Of a stretch of DNA of 64,000 nucleotides, positions 1-11,904 are shown one piece after another (the first letter of the stretch is position 1; each line of letters begins with the position of its first letter). The notes under the pieces are model-generated. The model did not search any database. It was not told where the DNA came from and saw only the letters and a list, made by a program, of their open reading frames with translations. Both the position numbers and the translations under genes were made by a program. The stretch comes from Siphonodentalium dalli (Eukaryota > Mollusca > Scaphopoda > Gadilida > Siphonodentaliidae). The stretch lies in the NCBI GenBank assembly GCA_032622095.1, contig CP136069.1, positions 80,560,958-80,624,957 of the forward strand, written 5' to 3'.

Positions 1-615
1 GTCTAAATATGTACACACATTTGTGCGTACACAAAGTATACATTTTAAGAGCATATGTGTAAGAGCAAATGGTGCACATTTATCATTTATGTCTAACAGC
101 TGTGTAGCGTTCTTGCACACCGTTTTTTTGGAGAATATACACTCTGAACTTCCAGAACAAACGAGCGATACATCTTCCCACTGTTGAGCACATCGAACCC
201 TGTAACTATCCGGATCAGGAAAGCTAGTGTCATTCCCAATCGCAACTTCTCGGATTATCGTTCTTGGGAAAATAATTTGCGTACGGAAATCACCGAGGTT
301 TGCCGATTGGTGTCATTCCATCTGCTGTGGATGGGGTGAATATATTTGAAAAGATCGACCATCGCTTGTAGGTGAAGGTTCAAACTCGAAATGGCACGAT
401 TTAAGTGACGTTGTGTGCGATTTTGCTTTGCGTCGCTAACAATCATGGGATTTCTCCCGGTTAATTAATTCAATGTTTATTGCGATATCGGCTCACACAA
501 GTCATCAAAAAGCATGATACCTCGAGCTGGGACCACCCCCTACTGTGAAGTAGATTATTGATGAACAAACGTTAACAAAGAAATATACTCCCTGCCTTGT
601 TTGTTCAATGTTATA
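1..615. other. No gene recognised; AT-rich DNA
   Basis: I see no coding segment or clear repeat here. The short open frame on the minus strand near 255-446 has no recognisable domain and is the length expected by chance. Confidence 0.4.
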
Positions 616-1000
616 AACAGGGACGTGGCGACGGGGGGGGGGGGGGGGGGAGGACATTAGTCAAAATGTTCAACAGTTGGACATTTCATACCTGACACAA
701 CATATAGTTCGAAATTTCACACCAACAATTGGTTGAAATTGTTATCGTAGTTTGATTTTCCAACAATTTATTAGCGGAGAATTCGTTTTTAAACCAACAT
801 TTGCATATTTTCCTACATTTGGTCAAACTTTTGGATTAAATTGGCCATCAGGTGGAAATTTTCCAAGATTTGGGGAGGGGAGGGGGGGGGGGGGGGTTCA
901 GGATGTAAATGTCCGACAGTTGAAAATATTGAGGTTAGTCTAGATACTAGGATTTTGTAAATTTTCTCACACAGGGCCGAACCATGTGTCCTGGCTTATT
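616..1000 (+). repeat. Dispersed repeat family A, copy 1, with poly-G tracts
   Basis: The segment carries two long G runs (about 634-651 and 881-895) and AT-rich sequence with repeated short motifs such as TTGGTTGAAATTGTTATCG and ATTTTCCAACAATTTA. The same order of motifs recurs at about 17,240-17,630 (plus) and, more diverged, at 14,250-14,570 (minus). All copies end near a TCTCACAC..GGACCGAACCATG-like stretch or its complement. I infer a dispersed non-coding repeat; its class is unknown. Confidence 0.55.
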
Positions 1001-2420
1001 CCCCGCGCGTATCCAGTCAAAATCTGCTATTTAATTTAAGAAAAACACATCGGGGCATGAATTTGCCTGGATCGAGTTAGACTGGTAGATGTTAGGATTT
1101 TGTGTTAAATCTCGAATGTTCTCAGGCTTGGCCCAGTGGATTTTAGAGGCCACAATACTAATGTTAATTTAAAATAGGCTACTATCTAGGCCTGTAATGG
1201 AACATTTGGGGAAAATCAAAAATTAAAGCCCAAGGGGGGGGGGGGGTGGTGGTGGTGTAGTTATTGGATCTCTGCGGGCGTACACGCCTAGCTATATAAA
1301 GGAGATGTATGGCCAACCTACCTAATTCCACCGGGACCACTGGTATTGACATGAACATACCTTCCGTCGGGACCACTGGTGTTGACATGCAATTATATCC
1401 TCTGGTATTCGATTCTGTCGGCGCGCAGATACTGAAACCATCACATGGAGTATGAGAGCATTCCCTTTTTCCCTGTGAAAGAAATTAAAATAATTGGTCA
1501 ATTAACCCGTACTATACTAAATACTCATCGACGAGTAGTTCCCTTAGGAAATGTTGAGATAATAAGTTCCAGGTACATGTAGTTGTTGAACTTATTATCC
1601 GATGAACACTCCCACTAATGACCCACTAGAATCATCTGTTCATATATGTTTGTCGTGATTTTTTCATGAACACCCCTCCAAATGAATAATAGACCATACT
1701 TTTATAACCGAATGAGAGAATCCATTAGTACAGAAAGGGTTAACGCAGATTGGCATATTACATTTTACATAGATTCACGATCAAATTTGACAAAAAAGCA
1801 AAAAGAAAAAAAAGAGTTATCCTTTCTATCATTGTCAGTGTCGCAGTGTTTGGCTAATCTGGAATAATCAAAGAAAAGCTAGTGGCTGTATGAAGCATTC
1901 AAAAACTGATATTTAAACAATGACAGCGCTGGTGTTTGCAAAACGACAGAAATAGCCTTCCTGATTATGGTCGGTGTGCCACAACCAACACACCCATTAT
2001 TAATGGCCCACTTAATTTTCGAGTCACCGATTATTTTTATTATAGTGACTTGATATACGGTTTTAATAACAATCTATGTCATAGAATATGATTTAAAAAA
2101 CTATAGTTCATCACCAATTGAAACATCTGTGTCTAACAAGATGCCCATAGAGAAATAGAAAACAGCTGAAACCATAGAAAGAGTACCCCTCGTTTTGGTT
2201 CCCAGAATTCAACAGAATTCGTACTAAAGATGAATTTTCAATGGAAGAGGATAACTCTATCTTTAAGATATAGTGTTATTCCCCCCTCTATTGAAAATAG
2301 TACACTTTTTACTACAATCTAGATGACAAAAACACGTTGGTACTCAACAAAAACAACATATTCACAGTTTATTCAAATGGTATATAATATGGCTGATCTA
2401 CTATATATTTTGGTACTCAG
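1001..2420. other. Gene-free stretch with a G-tract
   Basis: No supported gene. A run of 14 G followed by TGGTGGTGGTG lies at about 1,233-1,257. The open frames here are short, overlap the G-tract and have no domain signature. Confidence 0.4.
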
Positions 2421-2424
2421 TTCT

Positions 2425-2775
2425 GTCTGTCTGTTTGTTTGTTAGCAATGGCCGGGAAAACTGCCGGACAGATTTCGACGAAATTTGATACCTAGGGGGT
2501 ACTGTTGTCCGGGGAGTATTTTGGACGGGTCAAATCGTGACCCCGATCTGACCCCGACCTTCAAAATTGTCAATTCATGGTCAAATCGCGCATTTCGACG
2601 AAATTTGATACCTAGGGTTACTTTTGTCCGGGGAGTGTTTTGGACGGGTCAAATCGTGACATCGACCTGACATTGACCTTCAAAATTGTCAAGTCAAGGT
2701 CAAATCGCGCCTTACGGCGGATGAAAGCAGAGGGGAAACAGCCCGGACGAAGTCGGGTCACCCTGCTAGCATTTT
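2425..2775 (+). repeat. Dispersed repeat with internal duplication and a Helitron-like 3' hairpin
   Basis: A unit of about 121 bp is present twice, with the motif GACGAAATTTGATACCTAGG at about 2,476 and 2,597. After the second unit comes a short hairpin, CCCGGAC-GAA-GTCGGG, then eight bases, then CTAG. A stem close to a terminal CTRR is the pattern at the 3' end of Helitrons and their non-autonomous derivatives. The base after CTAG is C rather than the T expected after a Helitron end, so the class assignment is tentative. The short open frames over the duplication are by-products of it. Confidence 0.5.
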
Positions 2776-3280
2776 ATATAATGGGATCTGGGGGTTCGAA
2801 AATTAAGTGCGCCTTAAAATGTTTTGTAACTTATTTGTTTTTGAATGTTTTATACGCATAATGTATTACCTCCATTCGTTCCGATTAGCAAAACACTACG
2901 AAAATGACAACTTTAGATAATAATAAGATTGCCCTACCAGCATCACAGCAATTCTGTAGGACCCATGCACCAACATGATAGCAAATTAGCAACACCACTT
3001 GGCCATGGGTGCTACTGGTCCCACACTGAGAAACAAATTCAGGTGAATATAACTAACTTAGTGTTAGTCACAAAGCATTTGGAGTTATTTTCACTAACCC
3101 ACACCTTTCCGCATATCACTATATATGACTAACTCTAGCCTAAGTCACAGTGACTAGTTAAGTTACATGAAGATTTTAACTCCATTAAATGCATGATGTT
3201 TGATATCATTGTTAAATGTTTAATATTAGATCATTAATCAAACGAATGTGGTGTGCGGGTTAGATAATGGCGTATATAGA
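2776..3280. other. Gene-free stretch
   Basis: AT-rich sequence without a recognisable gene, RNA or strong repeat. Confidence 0.35.
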
Positions 3281-3286
3281 GGATCC

Positions 3287-3416
3287 ACAACTCGTTCCCA
3301 GTGTAATGCGGAATTTACAAAACGAGTCCAGTAAATTATGTTTAGGCGAGGTACTATACAGACCTAATTTACTGGACGAGTTTTGTGAATTCCGCTATAT
3401 ACTGGGAACGAGTTGT
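3287..3416. repeat. 130-bp foldback hairpin
   Basis: The left arm starts ACAACTCGTTCCCAGT and the right arm ends ACTGGGAACGAGTTGT, with further pairing inwards (for example AAAACGAGTCCAGTAAATT against AATTTACTGGACGAGTTTT) around a loop of about 25 bases. Pairing is nearly complete over two arms of roughly 52 bases. This is either a very short foldback element or a local inverted duplication. An open frame that runs through it (3,267-3,551) is symmetric in composition and is not taken as a gene. Confidence 0.8.
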
Positions 3417-3429
3417 AGATTCTATTATT

Positions 3430-6090
3430 ACATGATCCAAAACCAATACAAAACATACTTAAATCAACAACCGGGACGCGAAACTAACATCGGCTTCTAT
3501 AGGGCATGCGACGACGTTTCGCGTAACTATATGCGCTGTTTGCCCGCGTAAAGAAATAGTCCCAGATAAATAAAGACTCTTTGGCGTACTTAATGGCGTA
3601 TATTTAATGCATAACTTTTAAAACTCTTCATTCATTATAGTTTGTTGGAAGAATATTGGAAGCCATAGTATTTTGAGACGTAGCGTACGAAATGTAAATA
3701 GACGACAAACCGGAAGTCAAAGGTCACCTGGCACTATTTCCTGTTATTAAACGAACGTTTAATATCACAAATTATAGAATGGGTTTATTGAGTAAAATAA
3801 GGGTAGGATCATGTCATAAATATCAATATTATTTGTATTATGGAATGCAGTGCGTACGTGTATACTCAAGAAAATATTTGTTTGATATTGCTCAAAACCA
3901 TAGCATAGATATCACAAACACGAGTGACGATGATAAGTTCATCTTCATAATGACAAACGAGGACAAACAAATAATCAATTCCGCGTGCAACATGATCCCG
4001 TTATTGTTTCTAAAAAGACAGAATGGCAATATGAGGAAATTAATAAACGTTTGAAAGTATTAGTTTATCTTCTACTATGGATTGTATATCGTACACATGC
4101 ATTTTACATGTATTTTATTTTAATATAAGCTGGCAATCGATTGAAGAATTTGGGTCGTCACTCCGATTATGTTAGCTGAGGGTGGGGTCATATCCGACAA
4201 GGAAAACAGGAAACGGGTCCCTATTTCAAAGTGCGCCAAAAATTCCCCCATGAAGCGGCTTTTAGGATGGATACACACATGCATGTAATCTCTTTAATTA
4301 TCGTGTATTTTGCGTTTTACCTGGATCATACAGACAATGTAATATGTGTCCACTGACAACCCAATCATTGCCGATGTGTTGACCGCACTGAGTTCTAGTT
4401 CCAATTAAGTCGGAATGTAGAGAAACCGCTATCTTGGACCATGTCGCCAGGCCACTTAAAATAATTGTTCGTGTGATAACCCATATGGTTGACGTTCTAT
4501 TTAAATAATTACCAGTCCTCTCTTGGCTATATATGATCCCCGACTTGGGGCGATATATGATCCCGAAAGCTATCAGGCGGGGGGGGGGGGGGGTGGCTAA
4601 CTCTGCGCTATTTAAGTAAAACATATTGTACCTTCTTGCCCAGATTATTCCGACCGATACATTCAACTAAGTCCCTTAGCGATTTGAAGCTTTCGAGACC
4701 CCACGCCAAACAAGCATCATGGTCGAAACTGTTCTATATAAAGCCTGCATATACCAGACGTGTCGCTTCTGGTGTTCGTGCATTAATAAAATGCCAGATA
4801 TCACACAGACTTGACTAATTTCCGCATCCGTCAGAGAAGACATGTTTTGGACTGGCCTTAAATGTCCTGATAGCAGACAGTTTGACTTCGCTTATCACTA
4901 CTCACTTGTCTGGCCTGTTAACCGCTCGCGCGCAGGTGATTAATGTTGTCAATTATTGGTGCGGCCATGTAAAATACATGTATTTTACATACAGAAATTA
5001 CATGCATGTGTGTATCCACGGCTTTTGGATATGTTATACTATAGATTCCCCTATACGTCTATATATAATGACACCAAAAATAGATCTTTACCAATGTCTT
5101 CTGTGTTAACCCCTTTTATTGCGTACCGCTATCATAATACCCCTTCCGACGATTAGATTATTGATAAGTTATTTTCTTATTTTTAATCGACCATCGTATG
5201 GCACGTGTTATAAACATTCAGATATTATTGACCCGTATTGCTATAGGCCGTGTGTGCTTGACAAGCGATGAGGGAACTATATATGTCAACTACCAGTCTG
5301 CATAAGATAACACAACTGTGACAAGTAAACGTCAATTTCCAGGGTATAGAAGTCAACAATTAAAAGAAATATTTTCTGAAACACAAAGGAGGTCGATGAC
5401 TCTCAGAGATGACCATTGGAACAATTCTAAACATGTTAAAACTTCTTGGTTTCAATGTCGATATCGGACCATTAAAACCTCTCATTGGTATGATTGCACG
5501 GTGGACTCATGGCTCGAACTATTTTATGATATAGAAAACGTGACAATGGTAGTGTTTTGTGTAAAACAAGTACACGGGTACTCTTTAAATACATATGCGC
5601 TTATTTTAGTACATGTACTTAAGCCTCTAATCCGACTTCTCCTGTGACGTTGCCACCATCTATACTGTGCGCACATGGTTGGTGGTATATGACTCCTATT
5701 GATAAATTGTAAACAAGAAAATAAGATGCATGCATCAGATCGCCCATGAATTATTTTACCAAAAAAATAGTCACATACATTGGGGAAATGTTATAAAGTT
5801 AATATTAGAAATTCATATATACGCATCTACCAGAACGAGATATCGGGTGAACTCACGATCAAGCACACGATGCTTACATGGCCAAATTACCCTTAGATAT
5901 GAAGATTGATCGTGTATGTACAATTTGACAATGATAGATTCAAATCGTGACATCCAATATGCAGACGGACAGATGGGGCCTGTAACGTATTCCAAATACT
6001 TGAATGATGCAAAGAGTAAAATCCAAGACGGATGCTGAGAAAAGAAACGCCAGCTTATCGAGTTGTCACCACATATATACATATGCAATT
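3430..6090. other. Gene-free stretch with one G-tract
   Basis: No convincing coding region. A 91-codon open frame at 3,779-4,054 (plus) and a 109-codon frame at 5,318-5,647 (plus) show no domain, signal peptide or motif that I recognise and may be chance. A run of 17 G is followed by TGGCTAAC at about 4,578-4,600. Confidence 0.35.
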
Positions 6091-6094
6091 TGAG

Positions 6095-7275
6095 ATATAT
6101 CAAATAGAAGATGCTACCTATATAACGAAATGCAATAAAAGTATGTATACCCAACCCCAACCCCCGAGCTACGCCGCTGTGACCAAACCGACCGGACAGT
6201 GTTGCATGCAATATAAGTATACGTACACCCCAACCCCCTGTGCCACCCCTCTGTGACGATGTGATCAGCCTTGATGACATACACACGAAATAATCAAATA
6301 CACCAGACAGTGTCCCATGCAATATAAGTACGCACACCCTAACCCCATGTCACCACGTCTCTACGTGGGAGACATTGTGACATGTGAAAACATGCACATG
6401 AAATGTTCAAGCAGACATGGTCCCATGCAATATAAGTGCGTACACGCCAATCCCATTTCGTCGCGTCCCTACATGTAACCAGTCGTGAGAACGTGCACAT
6501 GAAAATGTTAAACAGATCCGACAGTGTCACAATCAATATTAGAAAAAAAGTACATACTGCTCCCCAGCCACCTGTCGCCGTGTCCACATATGTGATGACC
6601 GGACGTGAAAACATGCAAATGAAATCAAAGATGTCGTCTATATAATCAAATGCAATACAAGTATGTAAACCCACCCCTTGTACCACGCCGCTGTGACCAG
6701 CCATGATAACATACACATGAAATGTTCAAACCTACCAGACAGTGTTTAATGCAATATAAGTATAGGCCTACGTACACCCCAACCCTGTGCCACCACATCT
6801 GTAACGATGTAGTCAGCACTGGTGACGTACACATGAAATAATCAAATAGACCAGACAATGTCCCATGCAATATAAGTACGCACACCCTAACCCCATTTCG
6901 CCACTCTCTACACAGGACATATTGTGACATGCGAAAACATGCACATGAAATGTTCAAACATACATGGTCCCATGCAATATAAGTGCATACACGTCAATCC
7001 CATGTCACCGCGTCCCTGCATCTAACCAGTCGTGAGAACATGCAAATTAAATTGTCAAACAGACCCGGCAGTGTCACAATCAATATTAGAAAAGCAGTAC
7101 ACACGTGCACCACAATCGTCCGTCGCCGCCCCCTACATGTGATGACCAGACGTGAAAACATGCACATGAAATTTTCAATTATACCCGATAGTGTCCCATA
7201 CAATATACGTACTTACACCCCAACCCCCTATCATTGCGTCCCTATTTGTGACCCACCGCGAACACACGCACATGG
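6095..7275 (+). repeat. Tandem array with higher-order structure (about 135-bp monomers, about 549-bp super-repeat)
   Basis: Monomers share the core ATGCAATATAAGTA(C/T) followed by C-rich ACACCC(C/T)AACCC and an ACATGAAATGTTCAAAC-like segment. Sub-variants recur in the same order at a fixed distance: the version with GTCCCATGCAATATAAGTACGC at about 6,311 and 6,861, the version with ACATGGTCCCATGCAATATA at about 6,414 and 6,963, and the version with TCACAATCAATATTAGAAAA at about 6,525 and 7,075. The shift is 548-551 bp, so several different monomers were amplified together as a block. Short open frames on both strands are repeat by-products. Confidence 0.75.
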
Positions 7276-7284
7276 TATTTGTAT

Positions 7285-8149
7285 TGAGTTTCTTTTAATT
7301 CACATTTTAAAAAACCTATTTACTTTACTAAATGTCAGTAATAATATTAACTATTTTACTTTTAATTAACTATTTGCTTCTTCTCATCGTAAAAAACGCC
7401 ACTACAAAGTTTCCGTCCATGTACAAAATATCGTATAAATTTTTAATTCATTTCACGTAATAAACTTCATTTAAAATACCCATTACGTGGTTAGCAAGAA
7501 CAAGTATAAAACTGCACATTACCTCGTTTAAAAGAGAGAGATGTATAGCTAACAAGTATAGTATAGACAGCATACTTTAGTAGAATACGTTATTAAATAC
7601 ATCAAACATTGTATCAGATTTAAAAAGTAATTCTTTGTGAAATAATTCCTGGACGATCTGATGCATATGCATCTTTATTTTCTTTTTGCTGATTGTTCTC
7701 GGTATACAGTTGTACCATTGACACATGCCAAGATATATATGATCCGGTTCGAAGCTGGTTTACTACGATTTCATATGATAACAAAGAAAAGCAATGGTAA
7801 TTTCGGGCTAACATTTACTCATATTGGTAAATCAAGAGGCACATGCCATATTTTTGACACAGTGGAATCCAAATTTCCCAAATTATATACTCTCCATTTG
7901 GGCGAATTAAGAAACTAGGGATAATATGCGTTACATGGCATCGCTTCTGTGAGGGCCATGTAAAACCGAAATGAAAATATTGTATATATATAGCTGTTTT
8001 TGTCGATCCCTATAATGTCTCAATATCCCATCTATATATATAACATGAATTGCAAATTAAATCATATGTGCGAACATTTTGAAAGAGCTTGGAGATTTCT
8101 GTGGGTTTGTAAGTTATTTTTATTATATCTGAAGCCCGTATATCGGAAT
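7285..8149. other. Gene-free stretch
   Basis: AT-rich DNA. Overlapping open frames on both strands at about 7,620-7,918 have no recognisable domain. Nothing else is supported. Confidence 0.35.
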
Positions 8150-8772
8150 TTACTATATTTATATACAGTCCTAGCTTACGTATATTTTATATACAGTCCT
8201 AGCTTGCGTATATTTTATATACAGTCCTAGCTTACGTATATTTTATATACAGTCCTAGCTTATGTATATTGTATATACAGTCCTAGCTTACGTATATTTT
8301 ATATACAGTCCTAGCTTACGTATATTTTATATACAGTCCTAGCTTACGTATATTTTATATACAGTCCTAGCTTACGTATATTTTATATACAGTCCTAGCT
8401 TACGTATATATTATATACAGTCCTAGCTTACGTATATTTTATATACAGTCCTAGCTTACGTATATATTATATACAGTCCTAGCTTACATATATTTTATAT
8501 ACAGTCCTAGCTTACGTATATATTATATACAGTCCTAGCTTACGTATATTTTATATACAGTCCTAGCTTACGTATATATTATATACAGTCCTAGCTTACC
8601 TATATTTTATATACAGTCCTAGCTTACGTATATTTTATATACAGTCCTAGCTTACGTATATATTATATACAGTCCTAGCTTACGTATATTGTATATACAG
8701 TCCTAGCTTACCTATATTTTATATACAGTCCTAGCTTACGTATATTTTATATACAGTCCTAGCTTACGTATA
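8150..8772. repeat. 28-bp tandem minisatellite, 22 copies
   Basis: The CAGTCCTAG core recurs every 28 bases from about 8,167 to 8,755, giving 22 nearly identical copies of a unit with core TACAGTCCTAGCTTACG and an AT spacer. The spacer has two versions (TATATTTTATA and TATATATTATA), and the TATATT(TTA)TATA part is itself near-palindromic. There are no unique spacers, so this is not a CRISPR array. The homogeneity suggests recent expansion. Confidence 0.9.
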
Positions 8773-8886
8773 CATAATTTTGATGCTCAAATAAGCCATA
8801 TCCGTGCACCGTGCGAGTTGATACCAGAACACCACGGTCTGCACATTTTCGATCGGACCATGAATGAGCCCTAATCCCTAAGGTTC

Positions 8887-9091
8887 ATGACGGGAGCTGT
8901 GCTGGTGCAGCATTAAATATCATGGGTCAGTGCATTCTCGTATATATTCAAGTATCCCATGCACAGGGCGCCTCGCATATATAAGATAATGCACTGGCTT
9001 ACAAGGTCAATATAAATATTTCAGGCGCATGTATAAGATAATTCATTGGTATACAGGGTTTACGCAACATTTCAGGAAGCTCCAGTCACGG
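8887..9091 (+). repeat. Left arm of a long inverted repeat
   Basis: This arm matches, in reverse complement and with gaps, the segment at about 10,374-10,625. Shared landmarks in order are GTGCAGCATTAAATATCATG, CAGTGCATTCTC or its variants, CTCGCATATATAAGATAAT, ACTGGCTTACAAGGTCAA and GGAAGCTCCAGTCA. Each arm also contains smaller hairpins built from TCTTATATATGCGAG. Confidence 0.7.
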
Positions 9092-9292
9092 AAGGCGTTT
9101 TTGCATGATTGATAGATATCGACCTTCAAAATGGAAGTTTTAGAACGATTTTAATATTTGCTATTCTAGCAAGAATTCCAGTGATCTCCTGCAAGGCTAG
9201 ATAAGGAGCGTTCATGTTGCAGTCACACCAAACCGGTACAGCTTACAGCTAAATGGGAGAGACTATTTAGTAAAGAAAGGGTTAAAACTTAC

Positions 9293-9604
9293 GAACAACG
9301 ATCCGCTTGTCTTATATATCCCCCGGCGACTTGGGTTATGTATCCCACAGTTGTTGTCTTTGGTCGCTGATGGCTTATAGAGGCTGCACATCTTTTTTAT
9401 GACGTCAAATCTCCAGTCATTGCATTCTTTCTGATATAAACACACTCGCTCACACCGCATAATGTTCGCGACATGTTTACTGAAAAACACTAGAAAGCCA
9501 CTTTCCGCCTCCTCTAAACTGCCGATTTGAACGCATGTGATCTCACCGAAAACGACAATGGAAATGAACAATCCCCAAAGTAATCGACTGTTGAATGGAT
9601 TCAT
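9293..9604 (-). CDS. Putative first exon of a secreted PAN/apple-domain-like protein
   Basis: The reading frame starts at ATG 9,604 and gives 104 codons up to 9,293, where a strong splice donor (GTAAGT, minus strand 9,292-9,287) follows in phase 0. Residues about 8-24 are hydrophobic (LLWGLFISIVVFGEITC) and look like a signal peptide. Downstream, cysteines are arranged C-x3-C-x5-C-x11-C in the segment around RCERVCLYQKECNDWRFDV, with a later Cys near residue 86. WRFD followed by CSLYKP resembles the core of PAN/apple domains, which bind proteins or sugars outside the cell. This rests on pattern only. I did not find the following exon; beyond the donor the minus strand runs into repeats. It could be a truncated or captured gene piece, because the region is bracketed by inverted repeats. 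Confidence 0.5.
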
Positions 9605-9894
9605 TTCCGGGACGTGATCAGCTGCAACTGCACAACTGGATCAACGAAATGAACTGAATGAAATCCTGCCAACAAATTATGCTCAGCAGGCAGCAAAGCC
9701 GCAACTGGATTAATGGAATTCACTTGACGGTTCTAGTCGTAGTTTGCGATCGAAATCCCGCCAACTATTTTTGCTAAACAGACAGCTCAATCAATAGAGT
9801 TTGTTGTATCTGAGTTGTTCGATCCCTTCTGCTCAACGGGATCTGCGCATAGTACATTTACATATGTGTTCAGTGTTCCAAACCTCCAGTTACA

Positions 9895-9939
9895 ACAACA
9901 TCATCAACCATCACCAACACCATCACTACCACCATCACC

Positions 9940-9971
<32 letters not shown>

Positions 9972-10230
9972 CCAACAACAACAACCAAAACAACAACAAC
10001 ACAAACAAAACATAAAACAACAACACAAAACATAAAACAACAACATAACACATAAAACAACAACATAAAACATAAAACAACAACATAAAACATAAAACAA
10101 CAACACAAAACATAAAACAACAACATAAAACATAAAACAACAACATAAAAATTTAAACATAAAACAACATCAAACAAAACATAATACAACAACATAAAAC
10201 ATAAAACAACAACAACATAAAACATAATTT
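9895..10230. repeat. Compound microsatellite/minisatellite (CAT/CAC, CAA, then a 20-bp unit)
   Basis: The stretch opens with CATCACCAC-type triplets, passes into (AAC)n and then into an array of the 20-bp unit AACAACATAAAACATAAAAC repeated about ten times with small changes. Open frames in several phases on both strands (poly-His, Gln/Thr or Val/Leu/Cys-rich) are translations of this repeat and not genes. Confidence 0.9.
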
Positions 10231-10373
10231 AACATAGTTTTCTGCATTTTTATCTTGAATAACCGATTATGACATACAATAGACCTATAAATATGCGTAA
10301 TAATATAATTTTGTTGAAAAATTAACAGAATATTATTTTAATGCCACTCTAAAACCTCCAAACATATTACATA

Positions 10374-10625
10374 CATGACTGGAGCTTCCTCATATTTTGC
10401 AAAAACTCCTTGCCGTGCCAATGCATTCTCTTATATATGCGAGTCTCCCATACTCACATATATAAAAGAATACATTGGCCTAACAATATTCACCTTGACC
10501 TTGTAAGCCAGTGCTTTCTCTTAGATATGCGAGGCTCCCCATGGGATCGAAACTCGCATATATAAGATAATTTACTGGCACATGATATTTAATGCTGCAC
10601 CAACGCAGCTCATGTTATGTGAGGG
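10374..10625 (-). repeat. Right arm of the long inverted repeat
   Basis: This is the reverse-complement partner of the segment at 8,887-9,091. The two arms flank about 1.28 kb containing the putative PAN-like exon and the microsatellite. Identity is imperfect, with small insertions, so the duplication is not very recent. Confidence 0.7.
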
Positions 10626-11900
10626 TTAAACTTCTTTTATAGACTGGAATCTAAATACAAATACAAATGTAGGTTTCGTAACAATAGCCAGGAATCCCGA
10701 ATACACATTTAACTGTTCAATCGACTCATACATGCGATCGATTTCCATTTATATCGCAAACTTACATTCAATTTAAAGTGAAGTTCCGTCGCCCCGTGTA
10801 TAACCAACACCGAAAATTGCGAAGGAATTTTGCCAATTTTATCGTATTAACAGTATACCATCGTTATAATTTCATCAATTTCATTAATAATACGTATAAT
10901 AATCTCTCACTGAATGTGTTCGCCATACAATGATCTTGGTTGATTATCGACGATGAGTTGAACAGTTCAACGAGCATGCCGAGTAATGTTTAATAATAGT
11001 GCGTTCCTGCACGGAAAATATCCATCTAAACGCCCACTAATATAATACACCTTATTAAATTTTCTCGAGGCATCGATGTTTTCCTGAAGAGATTACACCA
11101 ATGAACAATGGGTGGCATTTTGTTGGTTCATTATCGGCGCATTCGGAAACATTCATTTCGCGCTCGCGTGTATACTAATGTATATATTCTTGTTTCGCCT
11201 GGGCGCTGGGGGTTTTATTTATAGAAATGGGAATTTTTGGGACGGATTTAAAAGTCGAACTGCGACCCGGAGGCCGAGTCCGGTAAAAGGTGTAGTTGGG
11301 AATTTCAATTTCGTTTATGGTCCTTTACATTATTATGTCAATAATGTTGATTTTTGGTTTGTGACAAGCTATGTCAATTACAAATAAAATAAATGAAAAT
11401 GATAACTTGTAAGTCTTATATTTCAACTTCTATAGACATTTTTCGTTCTGCAGCCCACTGGGGGTTGTGGTCGGAGACGGCTGAGTCGGCCTCCTGTTCG
11501 TTAATTATAGGTGATGGTTGTTATTGTTATTTCAACGGAATTCTGAGTTGGTCATTCGCGAAACCAATATATTTTATATTCTATAATTACAATCATGGGT
11601 ATATAATATATGAACTTGAGCGCGTTACCATTTCTGACATTGGTTTTCTTGTAATTCATTGTTAGACGCTAGTGTACGGCAAATTGTACTACATATGCTG
11701 GCAGGTGTATATCACAAGAGGATGAATTTAGTGACGCTATACCGCACATGTATGCCTCAAGTCAACGTAATTATTGGACCGTTTATTGTGACAATAAATT
11801 TATAAGGAAAATATTCATGAATTGGGAGTTCTTTTTAAACAGCCAGGTCTACTGCATCCTAAAACATGCAAGTGGTTTCAATTGGAACACAGATAAACCA
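10626..11900. other. Gene-free stretch with two unassigned open frames
   Basis: Open frames at 11,112-11,387 (91 codons, aromatic-rich) and 11,393-11,665 (90 codons), both plus strand, have no recognisable domain. The first has a hydrophobic stretch near its start but no further support. A short motif GAATTTAGTGACGCTATACC at about 11,725 is shared with a hairpin at 16,952-17,021. Confidence 0.35.
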
Positions 11901-11904
11901 TTAA

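Noticed and set aside
3267-3551. 94-codon open frame
   Set aside because: Its first half lies across a near-perfect hairpin; there is no domain.
7620-7918. Opposed 64- and 85-codon frames
   Set aside because: No domain, no splice or promoter support; lengths are compatible with chance.
8150-8772. Regular 28-bp repeats resembling a CRISPR array
   Set aside because: There are no unique spacers between repeats and the context is eukaryotic; it is a plain minisatellite.
9815-9830. GTTCGATCC resembling a tRNA B box
   Set aside because: There is no A box at the right distance and no cloverleaf pairing around it.
9801-10225. Several open frames with poly-His, Gln/Thr or Val/Leu/Cys runs on both strands
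   Set aside because: They translate a compound microsatellite in multiple phases and have no other content.
11112-11665. Two consecutive 90-codon frames as a possible small gene
   Set aside because: Composition is aromatic-rich and AT-driven; no recognisable domain and no convincing splice signals.
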